Shown: positions 18,611 through 33,966 of the stretch, piece after piece | Layout: every line of letters begins with the position of its first letter | Numbering within the stretch: the stretch's first letter is position 1 | Assembly (NCBI GenBank): GCA_963834305.1 | Contig: CAWIAX010000001.1 | Location: 434,001 to 498,000 of the forward strand | Direction: 5' to 3' | Source: JACCXG01 sp963834305 | Lineage (GTDB): Bacteria > Acidobacteriota > Vicinamibacteria > Vicinamibacterales > 2-12-FULL-66-21 | Length of the DNA: 64,000 nt | Made by a program: the position numbers and the translations under genes | Notes under the pieces: model-generated | The model's input: only the letters and a program-made list of their open reading frames with translations | The model's database searches: none | What the model was told of the DNA's origin: nothing

Positions 18611-20805
18611 GTGATAAATTTTTTCGATCCCCCGAGGCATCCCCTGACTAGAGACGACCCGTCGGCCTTCGCTGCACCCGCCCAATTCGGCCCGTTCCGG
18701 GTCCTCCACCAGATCGGCGTGGGGGCGCTCGGCCCGGTGTTCCGCACCTACGAGCCGGAGCGCGATCGCCTGGTGGCGGTGAAGGTGTTCCGCCTCGACG
18801 TCACGCCCGAACAGGCGCAGACGCTGGCCGGCGAACTGTCGCGCGCCGCCGATGCCGGGCTGTTCCACCCGTCGATCGTCGAGCCGATCGCCGCGGGTGT
18901 CGAGGGCAGCGTCGCCTATGGCGCCGAAGAGTACGTGGCGGCCGAGTCGCTCGATGTCGCCATGCGCCACTACGCGCCGGCGGCGATCGAAACGGTTCTG
19001 CCGTTCATCACGCAGCTGGCCGGCGCCATCGATTTCGCCCGGGCGGCAGGGGTCGGCCACGGCGCCCTGCATCCGCGCGACATCTTCATGACCCCTGACG
19101 AGGCGCGGGCCACCGGCTTCGGCGTCGTCGAAGCGCTCGAGCGCGTCGGGTTGCGCGCGCCCGTGCGGCGTCCCTACAGCCCGCCGGAGCGGATCGCGGG
19201 GGAGCCCTGGGGCACCCCCGCCGACGTGTTCTCGCTTGCCGCCATCACCTACGAGCTGATCACGGCCAGACGCCCCGCCGGCCTCGGGTCGGAGCTCGGC
19301 CCGCTGACCGCCGGCACCCCCAACGGCTGGATGGACGCCATTCACGCCGTGCTCGCCAGCGGCATGGACGCGGATCCGGATGCCCGCTATCCCACGGCGC
19401 TGGCGTTCGCGTCGGCGCTGGAGGCCGCGGCGCGTGGCCAGACTGCCGGCGCCACGGCTCCCCGCACGCCCGCGCGGGCGGCGGCGCCCCCCATCGTGCC
19501 GGTGGTTCCCGCCGAGGGCCCGGCGCGCAGTGAGGCGCTCCCGGAGATCGATCGCCCATTCGCGGCCGCCGCGCCCGGGACGAGCCAGGAGAACGAGGCC
19601 GTCGAAACCGGCGACATCGACGACATTTCGGCGGAGCGGGATGAAGACGAAGCGCATCATCAGCTCAGCCTTCGCGACGCGCGCGAGGATCGCCAGGATG
19701 GCGGCGCGGACCCGGAGGCTCCCGCGTTCCTGCTCGACGAAGATGCCGAGGCGGAAGCATCGGCGGACCGCTTCATGCTCGACGTCGCGGACAGTGCGGC
19801 CCACGAACCGGACGGGCGCCTGAGCAGGCACTCGGATCTGCCCGGCGCGGCGCCGGCCGCGCTGTCGGCGCTGGACGACGACGACGATGTCGCGGCCGTA
19901 CCGATGCGCACGGCCACGCCGCCCTCGGCGCGCCCGCCCGCTGTCGCCGACCGGGTGCCGCGTCCCCTGATGCCTGCCGGTATGGGCGCGGCACCGGCGC
20001 CACCATCGCGGTCCCGCGGCGTCCTCGCCGCGGTGCTGGTCGGCGGCCTGCTGCTCGGACTGGTCGGCGGTTACGCGATCTGGGGGGGCTCGGCGACAGA
20101 GGCCCCGGCCGGCACGCCGGCATCGGCTGGCGGCCCGGCCCCGGAGGCCACCAGCGAAACGGAAGGCGAGGTGGTGGACTTGCCCGTGGCACCGCGAGCG
20201 GAATCGGTTCCAGCGGAGGAAGCGCCGCCGGCCGCCGCGTCTCCGATTCGCGCGACCTCCGGGACGATTGTCGTCCGCTCCACGCCGAGCGGGGCGGGTG
20301 TGCGGATCAACGGGACCTGGCGCGGGCGGACGCCGCTGACGCTCGACAAGCTGGCCCTTGGCCGCTACGAGGTCCGCGTCGTCGAAACCGGCTACGCGCC
20401 GGTGAACGAAGCGATCGCGCTGACCGCCGGCTCTCCCTCGCGCTCGCTCTCGTTCCGCCTGAAGGAGCAAGCCAGGGCGGACGCCGCGCCGCGCCGGCCC
20501 GCGCCTGCCGCGCCGCGCCGGGCCGCGCCCGCGGCGCCGCGCCAGTCGGCGCCGGCGGCAGCACGCGCGCAGCCGGCGGGACCGACGAGGTACACCGGCT
20601 CCATCTACGTGGACTCACGGCCGCGCGGCGCCCGCGTCAGCATCGACGGCGAGGCGGTCGGCGTGACGCCGCTGCGCGTTCCCGAGGTCCGCATCGGCAC
20701 GCGGATCGTGCGTCTCGAACTGCCCGATCACCGGATCTGGTCGTCCACCGCGCGGGTCGCGGCCGACCAGGAATCGCGGGTGACCGGTTCTCTCGAACGG
20801 ATTCA

Positions 20806-20809
<4 letters not shown>
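18611..20809 (+). CDS. Kinase-like membrane protein (predicted pseudokinase) with two C-terminal PEGA domains
   Basis: 732 residues. Residues 27-275 have a Hanks-kinase fold: IGVGALGPVF glycine loop, VAVK with K58, and late lobes SPPERIAGEPWGTPADVFSL. But the catalytic HRD reads H150-G151-A152 and the DFG reads G169-F170-G171, so both catalytic aspartates are gone. Residues 275-470 are an acidic, Ala/Pro-rich linker. One membrane segment, GVLAAVLVGGLLLGLVGGYA, lies near 475-495. Two PEGA domains follow (GTIVVRSTPSGAGVRINGTW and GSIYVDSRPRGARVSIDGEA), separated by a Pro/Ala/Arg-rich linker; they should lie outside the membrane. The stop overlaps carA by 4 bases. GTG start is tentative. Confidence 0.85.
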
Positions 20810-21929
<1,120 letters not shown>

Positions 21930-21947
21930 CCGCGGACAGCTACCGAC

Positions 21948-25219
<3,272 letters not shown>

Positions 25220-25319
25220 CGCCATCAGCCTTTCTGCCTCTCTCGCCTGACCGGACCGCGGCCCGGCCCGCGGCACCGCCGCGGCGATCCGCGGCCCGCC
25301 CCTTGCTACAGCCAGCGGT

Positions 25320-27862
25320 GTGCTTGCCCCCGCCGCGCTCGTGGCCGTCCCGCTCCTTGCCGGCGCGGTCGCGGCCATCGCGCTGTTCGACCATCTCGGT
25401 CCGCAGGCAGCGGGGCCCGCGGCGGGCGGCGCGCTGCTGGCCCTGACATCGGGGATCGGCGCGGCGGCACTGGACGACCGCTGGGAAGCGGCGGCGGCGA
25501 TCGGCGCCGGCGCCCTGTGCGCCGGCCTGTCCCTCGGTGTGGACGCGGCGGCCCGCGCCTACGATCCGCCACTCCTGCGCTGGTTCACGGCCCGGACGCC
25601 GCGTGAGCCTGTGACGATCGAGGGCATCCTGCGGGACGACGCCGCCATCACGCCCTTCGGCGCGTCGCTGGTCGTCGATGTCCTGCAGGTGCGGGAGGCC
25701 GGCCGCCCGGAAGCGAAGTCGCCAGGGTGCCGGGACACAATCGGCGGCGTCCGCCTGTCCGTTGGCGGCGCGCTGCTGTCGGCCCACGCCAGCGGCTGGC
25801 GGGCCGGCCGCCGCATCCGTGCTCCGGCATCCCTCCGCCTTCCGGCCACCTATCTGAATCCTGGTGTGCCGGACGAACGCCGCGCGTTGGCCCGCCGCGG
25901 CATCGTCTTGATCGGGAGCGTGAAGAGCGCGGCACTGGTGGAAGTGGCCGGGCGGGGATCGGGTATCGCCGAACGCGCGGCGTCGATCCGCGCCTGGACG
26001 CGGGCGTCGATTGCCCGCCACGTCGGCGCGCTCGACGCGAAGTCGGGCGGGCTGGCCACGGCGGTGCTGATTGGCGATCGCACCGGCCTCTCCGAAGAGG
26101 ACGAGCGGCGGCTGCAGGAGGCGGGGACCTATCACGTCGTGGCGATTTCCGGCGGGAACATCGCCATCCTCGCCGCGCTGATCGTTGGCGCCGGCCGCGT
26201 GCTGATGGTCGGCGGGCGGCCGGCAGCGGTCGTGACGTGTGCCGTGCTGCTGTTCTACGGCGTGGTGGCGGCCGGGGCGGCCTCGGTGGCCCGGGCGGTG
26301 ACCGTTGCCGTCTTGATCCTGGGCGCCCGTGCCGCGGACCATCGCGGCTCGTCGCTGAACGCGCTGGCCATGGCCGCGGTCATCGCCGTGGCGGCTGTCC
26401 CGGTGGTGGCGCTCGATGCGGGCTTCGTCCTGTCTTTCGGCGCCACGCTCGGCATCCTGCTGGGAATGCCGCGGATCGCGCCGTTCCGCCGGGTCCGGCC
26501 TTCTGGCGGCGGGGGAATCCGCGCCGCGCTGCGCCCCGGCGCGGCGCTGACGGCTGTGGTCGCGCTGTGCGCGGCATCGGTGTGCGCCGAGGTCGCGCTG
26601 CTGCCCGTCGGCGCCACGCTCTTCGCGCGGGTGCCCATGGCCGGGCTGGTGCTCAATCTTGCGGCCATCCCGCTGATGACTGTCGTGCAGATCGGCGGGC
26701 TGCTGGTTGCCGCCACCGGCTGGTGGTGGGACGCCGGCGCGCGCGTGGCCGCGATGGGCACGCACCTGGCAGCGCGCGGCCTGTTGCGTTCGGCAGAGGT
26801 GATGGACGTCGCGCCCTGGCTGGCGCTCGAGGCCAGGCCTCCCAGCCTGTGGCTGGTGGGCGACGTATTACGCGTCGGCGCTGGCCCTCCTTGCCCTGCC
26901 CATCCGAAGGACGGCGGCCGTCGCCCTCGCCGCAGGCGCCGGGCTCATACTCGCCGGCTTTCCCCTGACGACCAGGGATGCCGTGGCGCCGCGCGCCGGT
27001 CCCGCTCCGGGTGGTGGTGCTCGACGTTGGCCAGGGGGACGCCACCCTGGTGGCGCTGCCTGGCGGCGGCGCGCTGCTCGTCGACGGCGGCGGGCTGGCG
27101 CCGCTTGCCCCAGCGGCGCCGGCAGCCGACCCTCCTCGCGGCTTCGACATCGGCGAGCGCATTGTCACGCGCGCGCTCCGGGCCCTCGGCGTCCGCCGCC
27201 TGCACGGCATCGTGGTCACGCACGGCGATCCCGATCACATCCTCGGCGCTGACCGGCGTGCTCCGCCGCATCGCGGCAGCCGACGCATCTGGGAGGGGGT
27301 GCCGGTGCCGCCGCACGCCGGCATGCAGCGCTTGGTGTCCGCTGCCCGGATGGGCGGGATGTCGTGGCGGACCGTCCAGGCCGGCGACGTGGAGCGCGTT
27401 GGCGATGTCGAGATCCGCGTGCTCCATCCGCCTCCCCCGGAGTGGGAGCGGCAGCGCGTGCGGAACGAGGACTCGGTGGTGCTCGAGATCCGGTTGGGCG
27501 ACGTCTCCATCATCCTGCCGGGAGACATCGGCGCCGAGGGGGAGCGCGCGATCCTGCGGCGCCTGGAAGCCGGGCGCCTGGTGGTGCTCAAGGCGCCGCA
27601 CCACGGCAGCGCGACGTCGAGCAGCCGCGAACTCCTCGACGTCCTGCGCCCGGCCGCCGTCATCTTCAGCTGCGGGCGCGACAACCGGTTCGGACACCCG
27701 CACCCGGCCGTGGTGGCGCGCTACAAGGGAGTCGGCGCGGCGATGTTCTCGACGGCGGAGGACGGCGCGGTGTTCGTCGAGACCGACGGGAGGACCGTGG
27801 CGCTGCGCGGCTGGACGGGCCGGCGCGCGACCCTGACGCGGCGCCCTATTCGCGGCGCTTGA
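25320..27862 (+). CDS. comEC: ComEC/Rec2-type DNA internalisation channel (several frameshifts)
   Basis: Inner-membrane channel for DNA uptake. After N-terminal hydrophobic segments and a DUF4131-like soluble region, the competence domain shows GLATAVLIGDRTGLSEEDER, YHVVAISGGNIAILAALI and many membrane helices (to about 26865). The C-terminal metallo-beta-lactamase domain is in another frame: RVVVLDVGQGDATLVALPGG, IVVTHGDPDHILG, NEDSVVLEIRLGDVSIILPG and LVVLKAPHHGSATSSS. Breaks near 26865, 26985, 27246 and 27290 can be explained by single extra bases. The first start is a GTG-type codon at 25320. It converges on mazG and overlaps its end by 17 bases. Confidence 0.9.
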
Positions 27863-28638
27863 CCTCGGCCCATTCGCCTTCCATCTCCTCCAGCGTGGCG
27901 TCGTGCACCGACCGCCCCTGCGCCTCGAACCGCGCCTCGAGCGCACCGAACCGGGCGCTGAACTTCTCGTTCGCTTTCCTGCAGCGCCGATTCCGGCTCG
28001 ACGCCCAGCTTCCGCGCCAGGTTGGCGATCGCGAAGAGGAGATCGCCCATTTCTTCTTCGACCCGCTGCGCGCTCTCGTGCGCCACCGCGTTGCGCAGTT
28101 CGTGCACTTCCTCTTCGATCTTGTCCAGCACGTCGCCGCTCCGCGCCCAGTCGAAGCCGACCGCGGCCACGCGCGTGCCGATCTCGTGGGCGCGCAGCAG
28201 CGCCGGCATCGCCTTGGGCACGCCGGCGAGGAGCGCGCGCGCCTTGCCGGCATCCTGCTGTTCGCGCGACTTGATCTGCTCCCACTGCTCGACGACCTTG
28301 CCGGGGGTGTCGACGCCGCCAGTCGTGCCGAACACGTGCGGATGGCGGCGGATCAGCTTCTCGGCGATGGCCTGCAGCGAATCCGTCACCGTGAAGTGCT
28401 GCTCGTCGGCCTCGATCTGCGCCAGGAAGACCCCCTCGAACAGCAGGTCGCCGATCTCCTGCCGGAGCCCCTCGTGGTCGTGCCGGTCGATGGCGTCCAG
28501 CACCTCGTACGTCTCCTCGAGCACGAACCCGCGCAGCGACTGGATCGTCTGCTCGCGGTCCCACGGGCACCCGCCCGGGCCCCGCAGCCGCTGCATGATG
28601 TCCACCAGCTTCTGGAATGCGTCTCCTGCCTCGGCCAT
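27846..28638 (-). CDS. mazG: Nucleoside triphosphate pyrophosphohydrolase MazG (one frameshift)
   Basis: House-cleaning enzyme that hydrolyses NTPs to NMPs. It has two all-alpha MazG domains: the first contains RLRGPGGCPWDREQTIQSLR, EETYEVLDAIDR and LRQEIGDLLFEGVFLAQI; the second contains KIEEEVHELRNAV and RVEEEMGDLLFAIANLARKL, with the EExxE-type metal ligands. The C terminus (EKFSARFGALEARFEAQGRS) is in another frame; removing one G near 27979 joins them and gives about 263 residues, the usual size. The ATG at 28638 gives MAEAGDAFQKLVDIMQRL. It is divergent from the DUF1844 gene. Confidence 0.92.
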
Positions 28639-28721
28639 CTCAGCGCTTCGCCTTTCACAATCGGGGCGCGGGGTGCGCCGCACGGCCCGGCTCCCGGCCC
28701 GCCGTATGCTAGCATTCCGGG

Positions 28722-29009
28722 GTGACTACAGAGGAAGAGCCGGTCGTCTCGTTCGCGGGTTTCATCATCTCGCTGGCCACCACTGCGGCCGTGCATTTCG
28801 GCGACTACGCGGACCCGACCACTGGCGAGCGGGAAGAGCCGAACCTTCCCGCGGCCCATCAGATGATCGAGCTCATCGCGATGCTGCAGGAGAAGACCAA
28901 GGGGAACCTCACGGCCGACGAGGCCAAGCTGGTCGACGACCTTCTCTACGAGCTGCGCATGCGATTCGTCCAGGCCCAGCAGGGCGAGCGCCGCATCGTC
29001 GAACCGTAA
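28722..29009 (+). CDS. DUF1844 domain protein
   Basis: Small cytoplasmic protein of 95 residues with the whole DUF1844 pattern: FAGFIISLATTAAVHFGDYA, PTTGEREEPNLPAAHQMI and LLYELRMRFVQAQ. The function of the family is unknown; it is widespread in Acidobacteriota and deltaproteobacterial lineages. The stop is 6 bases before the start of the next gene, so it probably heads an operon with the metallo-hydrolase and ribF. A TATGCT-like -10 lies in GTATGCTAGCATT about 15 bases upstream, suggesting a very short leader. Confidence 0.85.
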   Translation: MTTEEEPVVSFAGFIISLATTAAVHFGDYADPTTGEREEPNLPAAHQMIELIAMLQEKTKGNLTADEAKLVDDLLYELRMRFVQAQQGERRIVEP

Positions 29010-29015
29010 AGTCGA

Positions 29016-29786
29016 TTGCAGATCACGTTTCTCGGAACCGGCACCTCTCAGGGCGTGCCCATGATTGGCTGCGAGTGCAGCACCTGCCGTTCCGACGACC
29101 CGCGTGACCGCCGGCTGCGCCCGTCGCTCTACCTCCGCACCGACGACGGCGGCGGGCTGCTCGTGGATGCCGGCCCGGACCTCCGCGCCCAGGCGCTGAC
29201 CCACCGCCTGAACCGGGTCGACGCCATCCTCTTCACTCACGGGCACGCCGACCACATCCTCGGGCTCGACGACGTGCGGCGGTTCAATACGCTGATGAAA
29301 GGACCGATGCCGCTGTTCGGGGACGAGCCGACCCTCGACGACATCCGGCGGACGTTCGGCTACGTCTTCAACCCGGACACGCCGAAAGGCGGCGGCCTGC
29401 CGCGTCTCGAGCTGTTCCGCATCGCCGGGCCGTTCTGCCTGGGCGCGGCCACCGTCGTCCCGGTGCCGATCTGGCACGGGACGCGGCCGATTCTCGGGCT
29501 GCGCATCGGCGCGTTCGCCTACCTCACCGACTGCAGCGGCATTCCCGACAGCTCGTGGCCGCTGCTCGACGGCCTCGACGCCGTGGTGATCGGCGCGCTC
29601 CGGGAGAAGCCGCATCCGACGCACTTCTCGCTCGATCAGGCGATGGCGGCGGCGCGCCGCATCGGTGCGCGGCAGACCTTCTTCACGCACATGTGCCACG
29701 ACCTGCCGCACGCGGCAACCTGTGCCCGGCTGCCGCCGGGCATGACGCTGGCCTACGACGGCCTCACCGTCGACGCGGCGGGCTGA
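29016..29786 (+). CDS. MBL-fold phosphoribosyl cyclic phosphodiesterase-like hydrolase (PhnP type)
   Basis: Metallo-beta-lactamase fold hydrolase of 256 residues. It starts at TTG with ITFLGTGTSQGVPMIGCEC, then CSTCRSDDPRDRRLRPS, a Cys-rich region typical of PhnP and related proteins, and the metal motif FTHGHADHILGLDDVRRF. Further ligand regions are YLTDCSGIPD and THFSLDQAMAAARRIGARQ with HMCHDLPH. The family cleaves cyclic phosphate esters or related substrates. It is outside a phosphonate operon here, so a phosphonate role is not supported. ribF starts 6 bases after its stop. Confidence 0.85.
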   Translation: MQITFLGTGTSQGVPMIGCECSTCRSDDPRDRRLRPSLYLRTDDGGGLLVDAGPDLRAQALTHRLNRVDAILFTHGHADHILGLDDVRRFNTLMKGPMPLFGDEPTLDDIRRTFGYVFNPDTPKGGGLPRLELFRIAGPFCLGAATVVPVPIWHGTRPILGLRIGAFAYLTDCSGIPDSSWPLLDGLDAVVIGALREKPHPTHFSLDQAMAAARRIGARQTFFTHMCHDLPHAATCARLPPGMTLAYDGLTVDAAG

Positions 29787-29791
29787 AGTCG

Positions 29792-30728
29792 ATGGACGTC
29801 ATCCATTTTCCCGAGGACCCGCAGCCGTGGTGGAACCAGCCGGTGCTAGCGCTCGGGAACTTCGACGGCCTGCACCGCGGTCACATGAAGATCATCGACC
29901 GCGTCCGGCGGCGCGCCGGTGAGCGCGGCGGCACGCCGGCCGCGATGACCTTCGATCCACACCCGCCGCGCGTCGTCCGGCCCGACAAGGCGCCGCCGCT
30001 GCTGATGACCAAGGCGCAGAAGATCGAGGCGCTGTCGCGCTCCGGCATGCAGGGCGTGGCCGTCGTGCGGTTCACCACCGAGCTGTCGCACTGGGACCCG
30101 GAGATGTTCGTGCGGACGGTGCTGGTCGGACTGGCTGCACGTGGCGGAGGTCTGGGTCGGCGCCAACTTCCTCTTCGGCCACAAGCGCGAGGGCAACTTC
30201 TCGGTGCTCCGCAGCCTGGGCGCCCGCTACGGCTTCCGCGCCGAAAAGATTGATCCCGTCCGCTACAAGGACTTCGTCGTCAGCAGCACGCGGGTGCGGC
30301 GGCTGGTGGCGGAAGGGCGGGTCGACGAGGCCGGGGCGCTGCTCGGCCACCACTATTTCATCGACGGCGCCGTGGTGCGCGGTGCCGGACGGGGCCGGGA
30401 GCTGGGGTTCGCGACGGCCAACCTGCAGACCGACAACGAGCTGCCCCCGCCGCCCGGCGTTTATGCCACGACGGTGACCATCGACGACGTCGTGCACGCG
30501 TCGGTGACCAACATCGGCATGCGCCCGACCTTCGGCGACGTCGACCGCCCGGTGATCGAGGTGCACATCTTCGACTACACCCAGGACCTCTACGACAGGC
30601 AGGTCCGGCTGTCGTTCCTCCAGCGGCTGCGCGACGAGCGCGCCTTCCCCGACGTCGATGCGCTCAAGGCGCAGATCGACGCCGACTGCCGCGGCGCGCG
30701 GCGGCTGTTCGGCCGCATTTCGCTGTAG
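29792..30728 (+). CDS. ribF: Riboflavin kinase / FAD synthetase (one frameshift)
   Basis: Bifunctional enzyme making FMN and FAD. The N-terminal nucleotidyltransferase has ALGNFDGLHRGHMKIIDRV and MTFDPHPPRVV. The second frame resumes with VWVGANFLFGHKREGNFSVL and ISSTRVR-equivalent VVSSTRVRRLVAEGRV, then the flavokinase domain GRGRELGFATANLQTDNELP and VTNIGMRPTFGD. An extra G near 30131 explains the break; the repaired protein has about 311 residues. It follows the MBL hydrolase closely. Confidence 0.94.
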
Positions 30729-30738
30729 AATCGTGGCT

Positions 30739-31051
30739 ATGCCGGAAGCATCGGACAACACTCCGGACGGCCCGTCCCTGGAGATGCGGCTCTCCGTTCC
30801 CGCGCACGGCGACCTCAGGGGCGTCGCCAGCGAGCTGGCGGCGAGGATTGCCGAGCACCTCGGCACCGCGGCCCCGGATGCGCAGGCCCTGGGCCGGCAG
30901 ATCGAGGGGCTGGCCGCGCAACCTGGGCACCAGCGAGGCGAGCGTCGAGCAGGCGATCACCTTCGAGTTCCGCCGGGTCGCGAACGAGCTGGTCATCGAG
31001 GCCCGGCGCAACAGCGAGGCCTCGGAGGTCCGTCACCCCTTGCCGGCCTGA
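30739..31051 (+). CDS. Small unrecognised protein (one frameshift)
   Basis: About 103 residues after removing one C near 30918: an N-terminal part LEMRLSVPAHGDLRGVASEL, AARIAEHLGTAAPDAQAL, then LGTSEASVEQAITFEFRRVA and NELVIEARR. The pattern of strand plus helices ending in a basic helix resembles the start of anti-sigma-factor or histidine-kinase-like ATPase domains, but the ATP-binding motifs are not present, so no function is assigned. It lies 10 bases after ribF and 41 before cysS, and is probably co-transcribed with both. Confidence 0.55.
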
Positions 31052-31092
31052 CGCTCTGCCAGCGCCCGCCCACGACACCCGCCAAGCTGCCG

Positions 31093-32520
31093 ATGCGTCT
31101 GTACAACACGCTCACCCGACGAGAAGAGGAGTTCGCCCCCTCTCGCGACAACACCGTCCGGATGTACACCTGCGGGCTCACCGTCTACGCCCGCGGCCAT
31201 ATCGGCAACTTCCGCACGTTCGTCGTCTGCGACGTCCTCCGCCGCGCGCTCAAGTACGAAGCGGGCTTCGGCATGCGCCACGTCATGAACTTCACCGACG
31301 TCGACGATCGCACGATCGCCGAGTCGCAGAAGGCCGGGGTGCCGCTGCGCGACTACACCGAACGCTTCGTCACCGCGTTCCGCGAGGACGCGGACGCGCT
31401 CGGCCTCGAGCAGCCGGAGGAAACGCCGCGCGCGACCGACGACGAGAACATCGCGGCGATGGGGCGGACGATCGCCGCGCTCGAGGCGAACGGGCACACC
31501 TACCGGAGCGAGGGCTCGATCTACTTCAAGATCTCGACGCTGCCCGGCTACGGCAGGCTCGCCCGCCTCGACCACAGCGGCATCAAGGCGGGGGCGCGGG
31601 TCGACAGCGACAAGTACGAAAAGGAAGACGCGCGCGACTTCGTGCTCTGGAAGGCGACCAGGGCGGACGAGCCGACCTGGGATCCCGGGATCGGCCCCGG
31701 ACGCCCCGGCTGGCACATCGAGTGCTCGGCGATGGCACTGCGCCTGCTCGACGCGCCGCCGATCGACCTGCACGCCGGCGGTGTCGACCTGATCTTCCCG
31801 CATCACGAGAACGAGATTGCGCAGGCGGAAGGGGCGACCGGCCAGCCGTTCTCGCGCTTCTGGTTCCACGTCGAGCACCTGATGATCGAAGACGACGAGG
31901 CGGTCAGCGAGAAGATGTCGAAGTCGCTCGGCAATGCCTACAACCTCGAGGACATCCGGGCGCACGGCCTGCGCCCGTCGGCGCTGCGCTACCTGTATCT
32001 CGGGGTGCACTACCGCAAGCAGCTGAAGTTCTCCTGGAGCGCGATGGTGCAGGCGGAGGAGTCGCTCAAGCGGCTGGCCGATTTCCTGGCGCGGCTCGAC
32101 CACGCCGCGGCGGGGCGGCCGCACGCCGACGTCCAGGCCCGCCTGGACGAGGCGAAGAAGGCGTTCAGCGCGCACATTCATGCCGACCTGAACACCGCCG
32201 CCGCCCTCGGCGTGGTGTTCGACCTCGTGCGCGCGCTCAACACCGCGCTCGACGCCGGGGAGCTCGGCGCCGAAGACGCGCGCGCCGTCCGGGAAACCTT
32301 CGAGGGGTTCGACCGCGTGCTGGGGGTGCTCTCGCTGCGCCGCGCCGAAGACGCGCGGCCGCCGGTACCGGTCGAAGAGATCGAGCGGCTGATCGAGGCG
32401 CGCAAGGCCGCGCGGCGGGCGCGCAACTTCGCCGAGGCCGACCGCATCCGCGCCGAGCTCGATGGCCGCGGCATTGTCCTCGAGGACACGGGCGCCGTCA
32501 CGCGGTGGAAGACCAAGTAG
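31093..32520 (+). CDS. cysS: Cysteinyl-tRNA synthetase
   Basis: Class I synthetase of 475 residues in one frame. The HIGH box is GHIGN in YTCGLTVYARGHIGNFRTFV; the KMSKS box is KMSKSLGNAYNLEDI. Zinc ligands include the Cys in MYTCG and CSAM plus the HHENE segment in DLIFPHHENEIAQAEG. The C-terminal domain contains IEARKAARRARNFAEADRIR, typical of CysS. ATG at 31093 gives MRLYNTLTRREEEF, the expected start. The tRNA-Cys gene lies 2.3 kb downstream. Confidence 0.96.
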   Translation: MRLYNTLTRREEEFAPSRDNTVRMYTCGLTVYARGHIGNFRTFVVCDVLRRALKYEAGFGMRHVMNFTDVDDRTIAESQKAGVPLRDYTERFVTAFREDADALGLEQPEETPRATDDENIAAMGRTIAALEANGHTYRSEGSIYFKISTLPGYGRLARLDHSGIKAGARVDSDKYEKEDARDFVLWKATRADEPTWDPGIGPGRPGWHIECSAMALRLLDAPPIDLHAGGVDLIFPHHENEIAQAEGATGQPFSRFWFHVEHLMIEDDEAVSEKMSKSLGNAYNLEDIRAHGLRPSALRYLYLGVHYRKQLKFSWSAMVQAEESLKRLADFLARLDHAAAGRPHADVQARLDEAKKAFSAHIHADLNTAAALGVVFDLVRALNTALDAGELGAEDARAVRETFEGFDRVLGVLSLRRAEDARPPVPVEEIERLIEARKAARRARNFAEADRIRAELDGRGIVLEDTGAVTRWKTK

Positions 32521-32539
32521 CCCGGAATCCAGCCTGGCG

Positions 32540-33868
32540 ATGAGCGCTCCCCACATCAGGACCCCGCTTCCCGGACCCGCCGCCAGGGCGATCATCGACC
32601 GCGACGCGCGGTTCGTGTCGCCGTCCTATACCCGAGACTATCCACTGGTGATCGCCCGCGGCGAAGGGGCGGTGGTCGAGGACGTCGACGGCAATCTCTT
32701 CCTCGACTGCGCCGCCGGCATCGCCGTCAACTCGACCGGCATCTCGCATCCGGCCGTGGTCCAGGCGATTGCCGAGCAGGCGCAGAAGTTCATCCACATG
32801 TCGGGGACGGACTTCTACTACGAGCCGCAGGTGCGGCTGGCCGAGGAGCTCGCCGCGATTGCGCCGATCGACGGGGAGGTGCGGACGTTCTTCGCCAATT
32901 CCGGCACCGAGACCACGGAAGCGGCGATCAAGCTGGCGCGCTACTACACGAAGCGGACCGGCATCATCGCCTTTTTCGGGGCGTTCCACGGGCGCTCGCT
33001 CGGGGCGCTGTCGTTGACCGCGAGCAAGGCGATTCAGCGCCGCGGCTTCGGGCCGTTCATGCCCGGGGTCTACCATGCGCCGTATCCGGACGTCTACCGC
33101 TACGACGGCAGCGCCGATGCCTGCGCCGCCGCCTCGCTGTCCTTCATCCGCGACCAGCTGCTCGTCCACCTGGCGGCGCCCGACGAAATTGCCGCGATCG
33201 TCGTCGAGCCGATCCAGGGGGAGGGGGGCTACCTGGTGCCGCCGCCGGCGTTTCTCCAGGGGCTGCGGGAGCTCACCGCCGAGCACGGCATGCTGCTCGT
33301 CGTCGACGAGGTCCAGTCGGGTATGGGGCGGACGGGGAAGATGTTCGCGTCGGATCACCTGGGGTTGAAGGCCGACGTCGTCAACATCGCGAAGGGGATT
33401 GCCTCGGGGCTGCCGCTCGGTGTCACCTGCGCGCGGGCCGAGGTGATGAGCTGGCCGCCGGGCGCGCATGCCAGCACGTTTGGCGGCAACCCGGTGTCGT
33501 GCGCCGCGGCCAACGCCACCATCCGGCTGTTGCAAGAGGGGCTGGTCGAGAATGCCGCCGCCGTCGGCGCGCATCTCATCGAGGGGCTGCGCGCGCTGCA
33601 GGACACGCACGCGATCATCGGCGACGTGCGCGGCAAGGGGCTGATGATCGGTATCGAGCTCGTGCGCGACCGCCAGACCAAGGCGCGGGCGGTGGAGGAG
33701 CGCAACGCGCTCGTGCAGGCGATGTTCCGCCGCGGCGTGCTGGTGCTCGGGGCCGGCCGCAACGCGCTGCGCCTGGCGCCGCCGCTCGTCCTCACGATCG
33801 CGCAGGCCGACGCCGTGCTGCGGGTGTTCGAGGAGAGCCTGGCGGAAGTCGAGGCCGCGCACGGCTGA
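32540..33868 (+). CDS. Class III PLP aminotransferase (4-aminobutyrate / ornithine type)
   Basis: 442 residues in one frame. PLP-fold motifs: VEDVDGNLFLDCAAGIAVNS, FFANSGTETTEAAIKLARYY, the GAFHGRSLGALSLTASK turn, IVVEPIQGEGGYLVPPPAFL, LLVVDEVQSGMGRTGKMFAS, and the Schiff-base Lys in VVNIAKGIASGLPLG. TFGGNPVSCAAANATI follows. The pattern fits GabT/acetylornithine or related omega-aminotransferases; the substrate cannot be fixed from the sequence. It starts 19 bases after cysS and is followed by yraN. Confidence 0.87.
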   Translation: MSAPHIRTPLPGPAARAIIDRDARFVSPSYTRDYPLVIARGEGAVVEDVDGNLFLDCAAGIAVNSTGISHPAVVQAIAEQAQKFIHMSGTDFYYEPQVRLAEELAAIAPIDGEVRTFFANSGTETTEAAIKLARYYTKRTGIIAFFGAFHGRSLGALSLTASKAIQRRGFGPFMPGVYHAPYPDVYRYDGSADACAAASLSFIRDQLLVHLAAPDEIAAIVVEPIQGEGGYLVPPPAFLQGLRELTAEHGMLLVVDEVQSGMGRTGKMFASDHLGLKADVVNIAKGIASGLPLGVTCARAEVMSWPPGAHASTFGGNPVSCAAANATIRLLQEGLVENAAAVGAHLIEGLRALQDTHAIIGDVRGKGLMIGIELVRDRQTKARAVEERNALVQAMFRRGVLVLGAGRNALRLAPPLVLTIAQADAVLRVFEESLAEVEAAHG

Positions 33869-33966
33869 GCCGCGCCGATCCCTGCCAACCGCTCGGCCGA
33901 GCGTTCGTCCGCTGCGCGCAGCGGTCCCGCCGCCCAGCACCATCTTTGCTCTGTCTCGGTGACGTC

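Noticed and set aside
16538..20470. A 1,310-codon open frame on the minus strand across bshC and the pseudokinase gene
   Set aside because: It is a GC-rich shadow frame. Only its bshC portion resembles a protein family; the rest is antisense to the pseudokinase gene.
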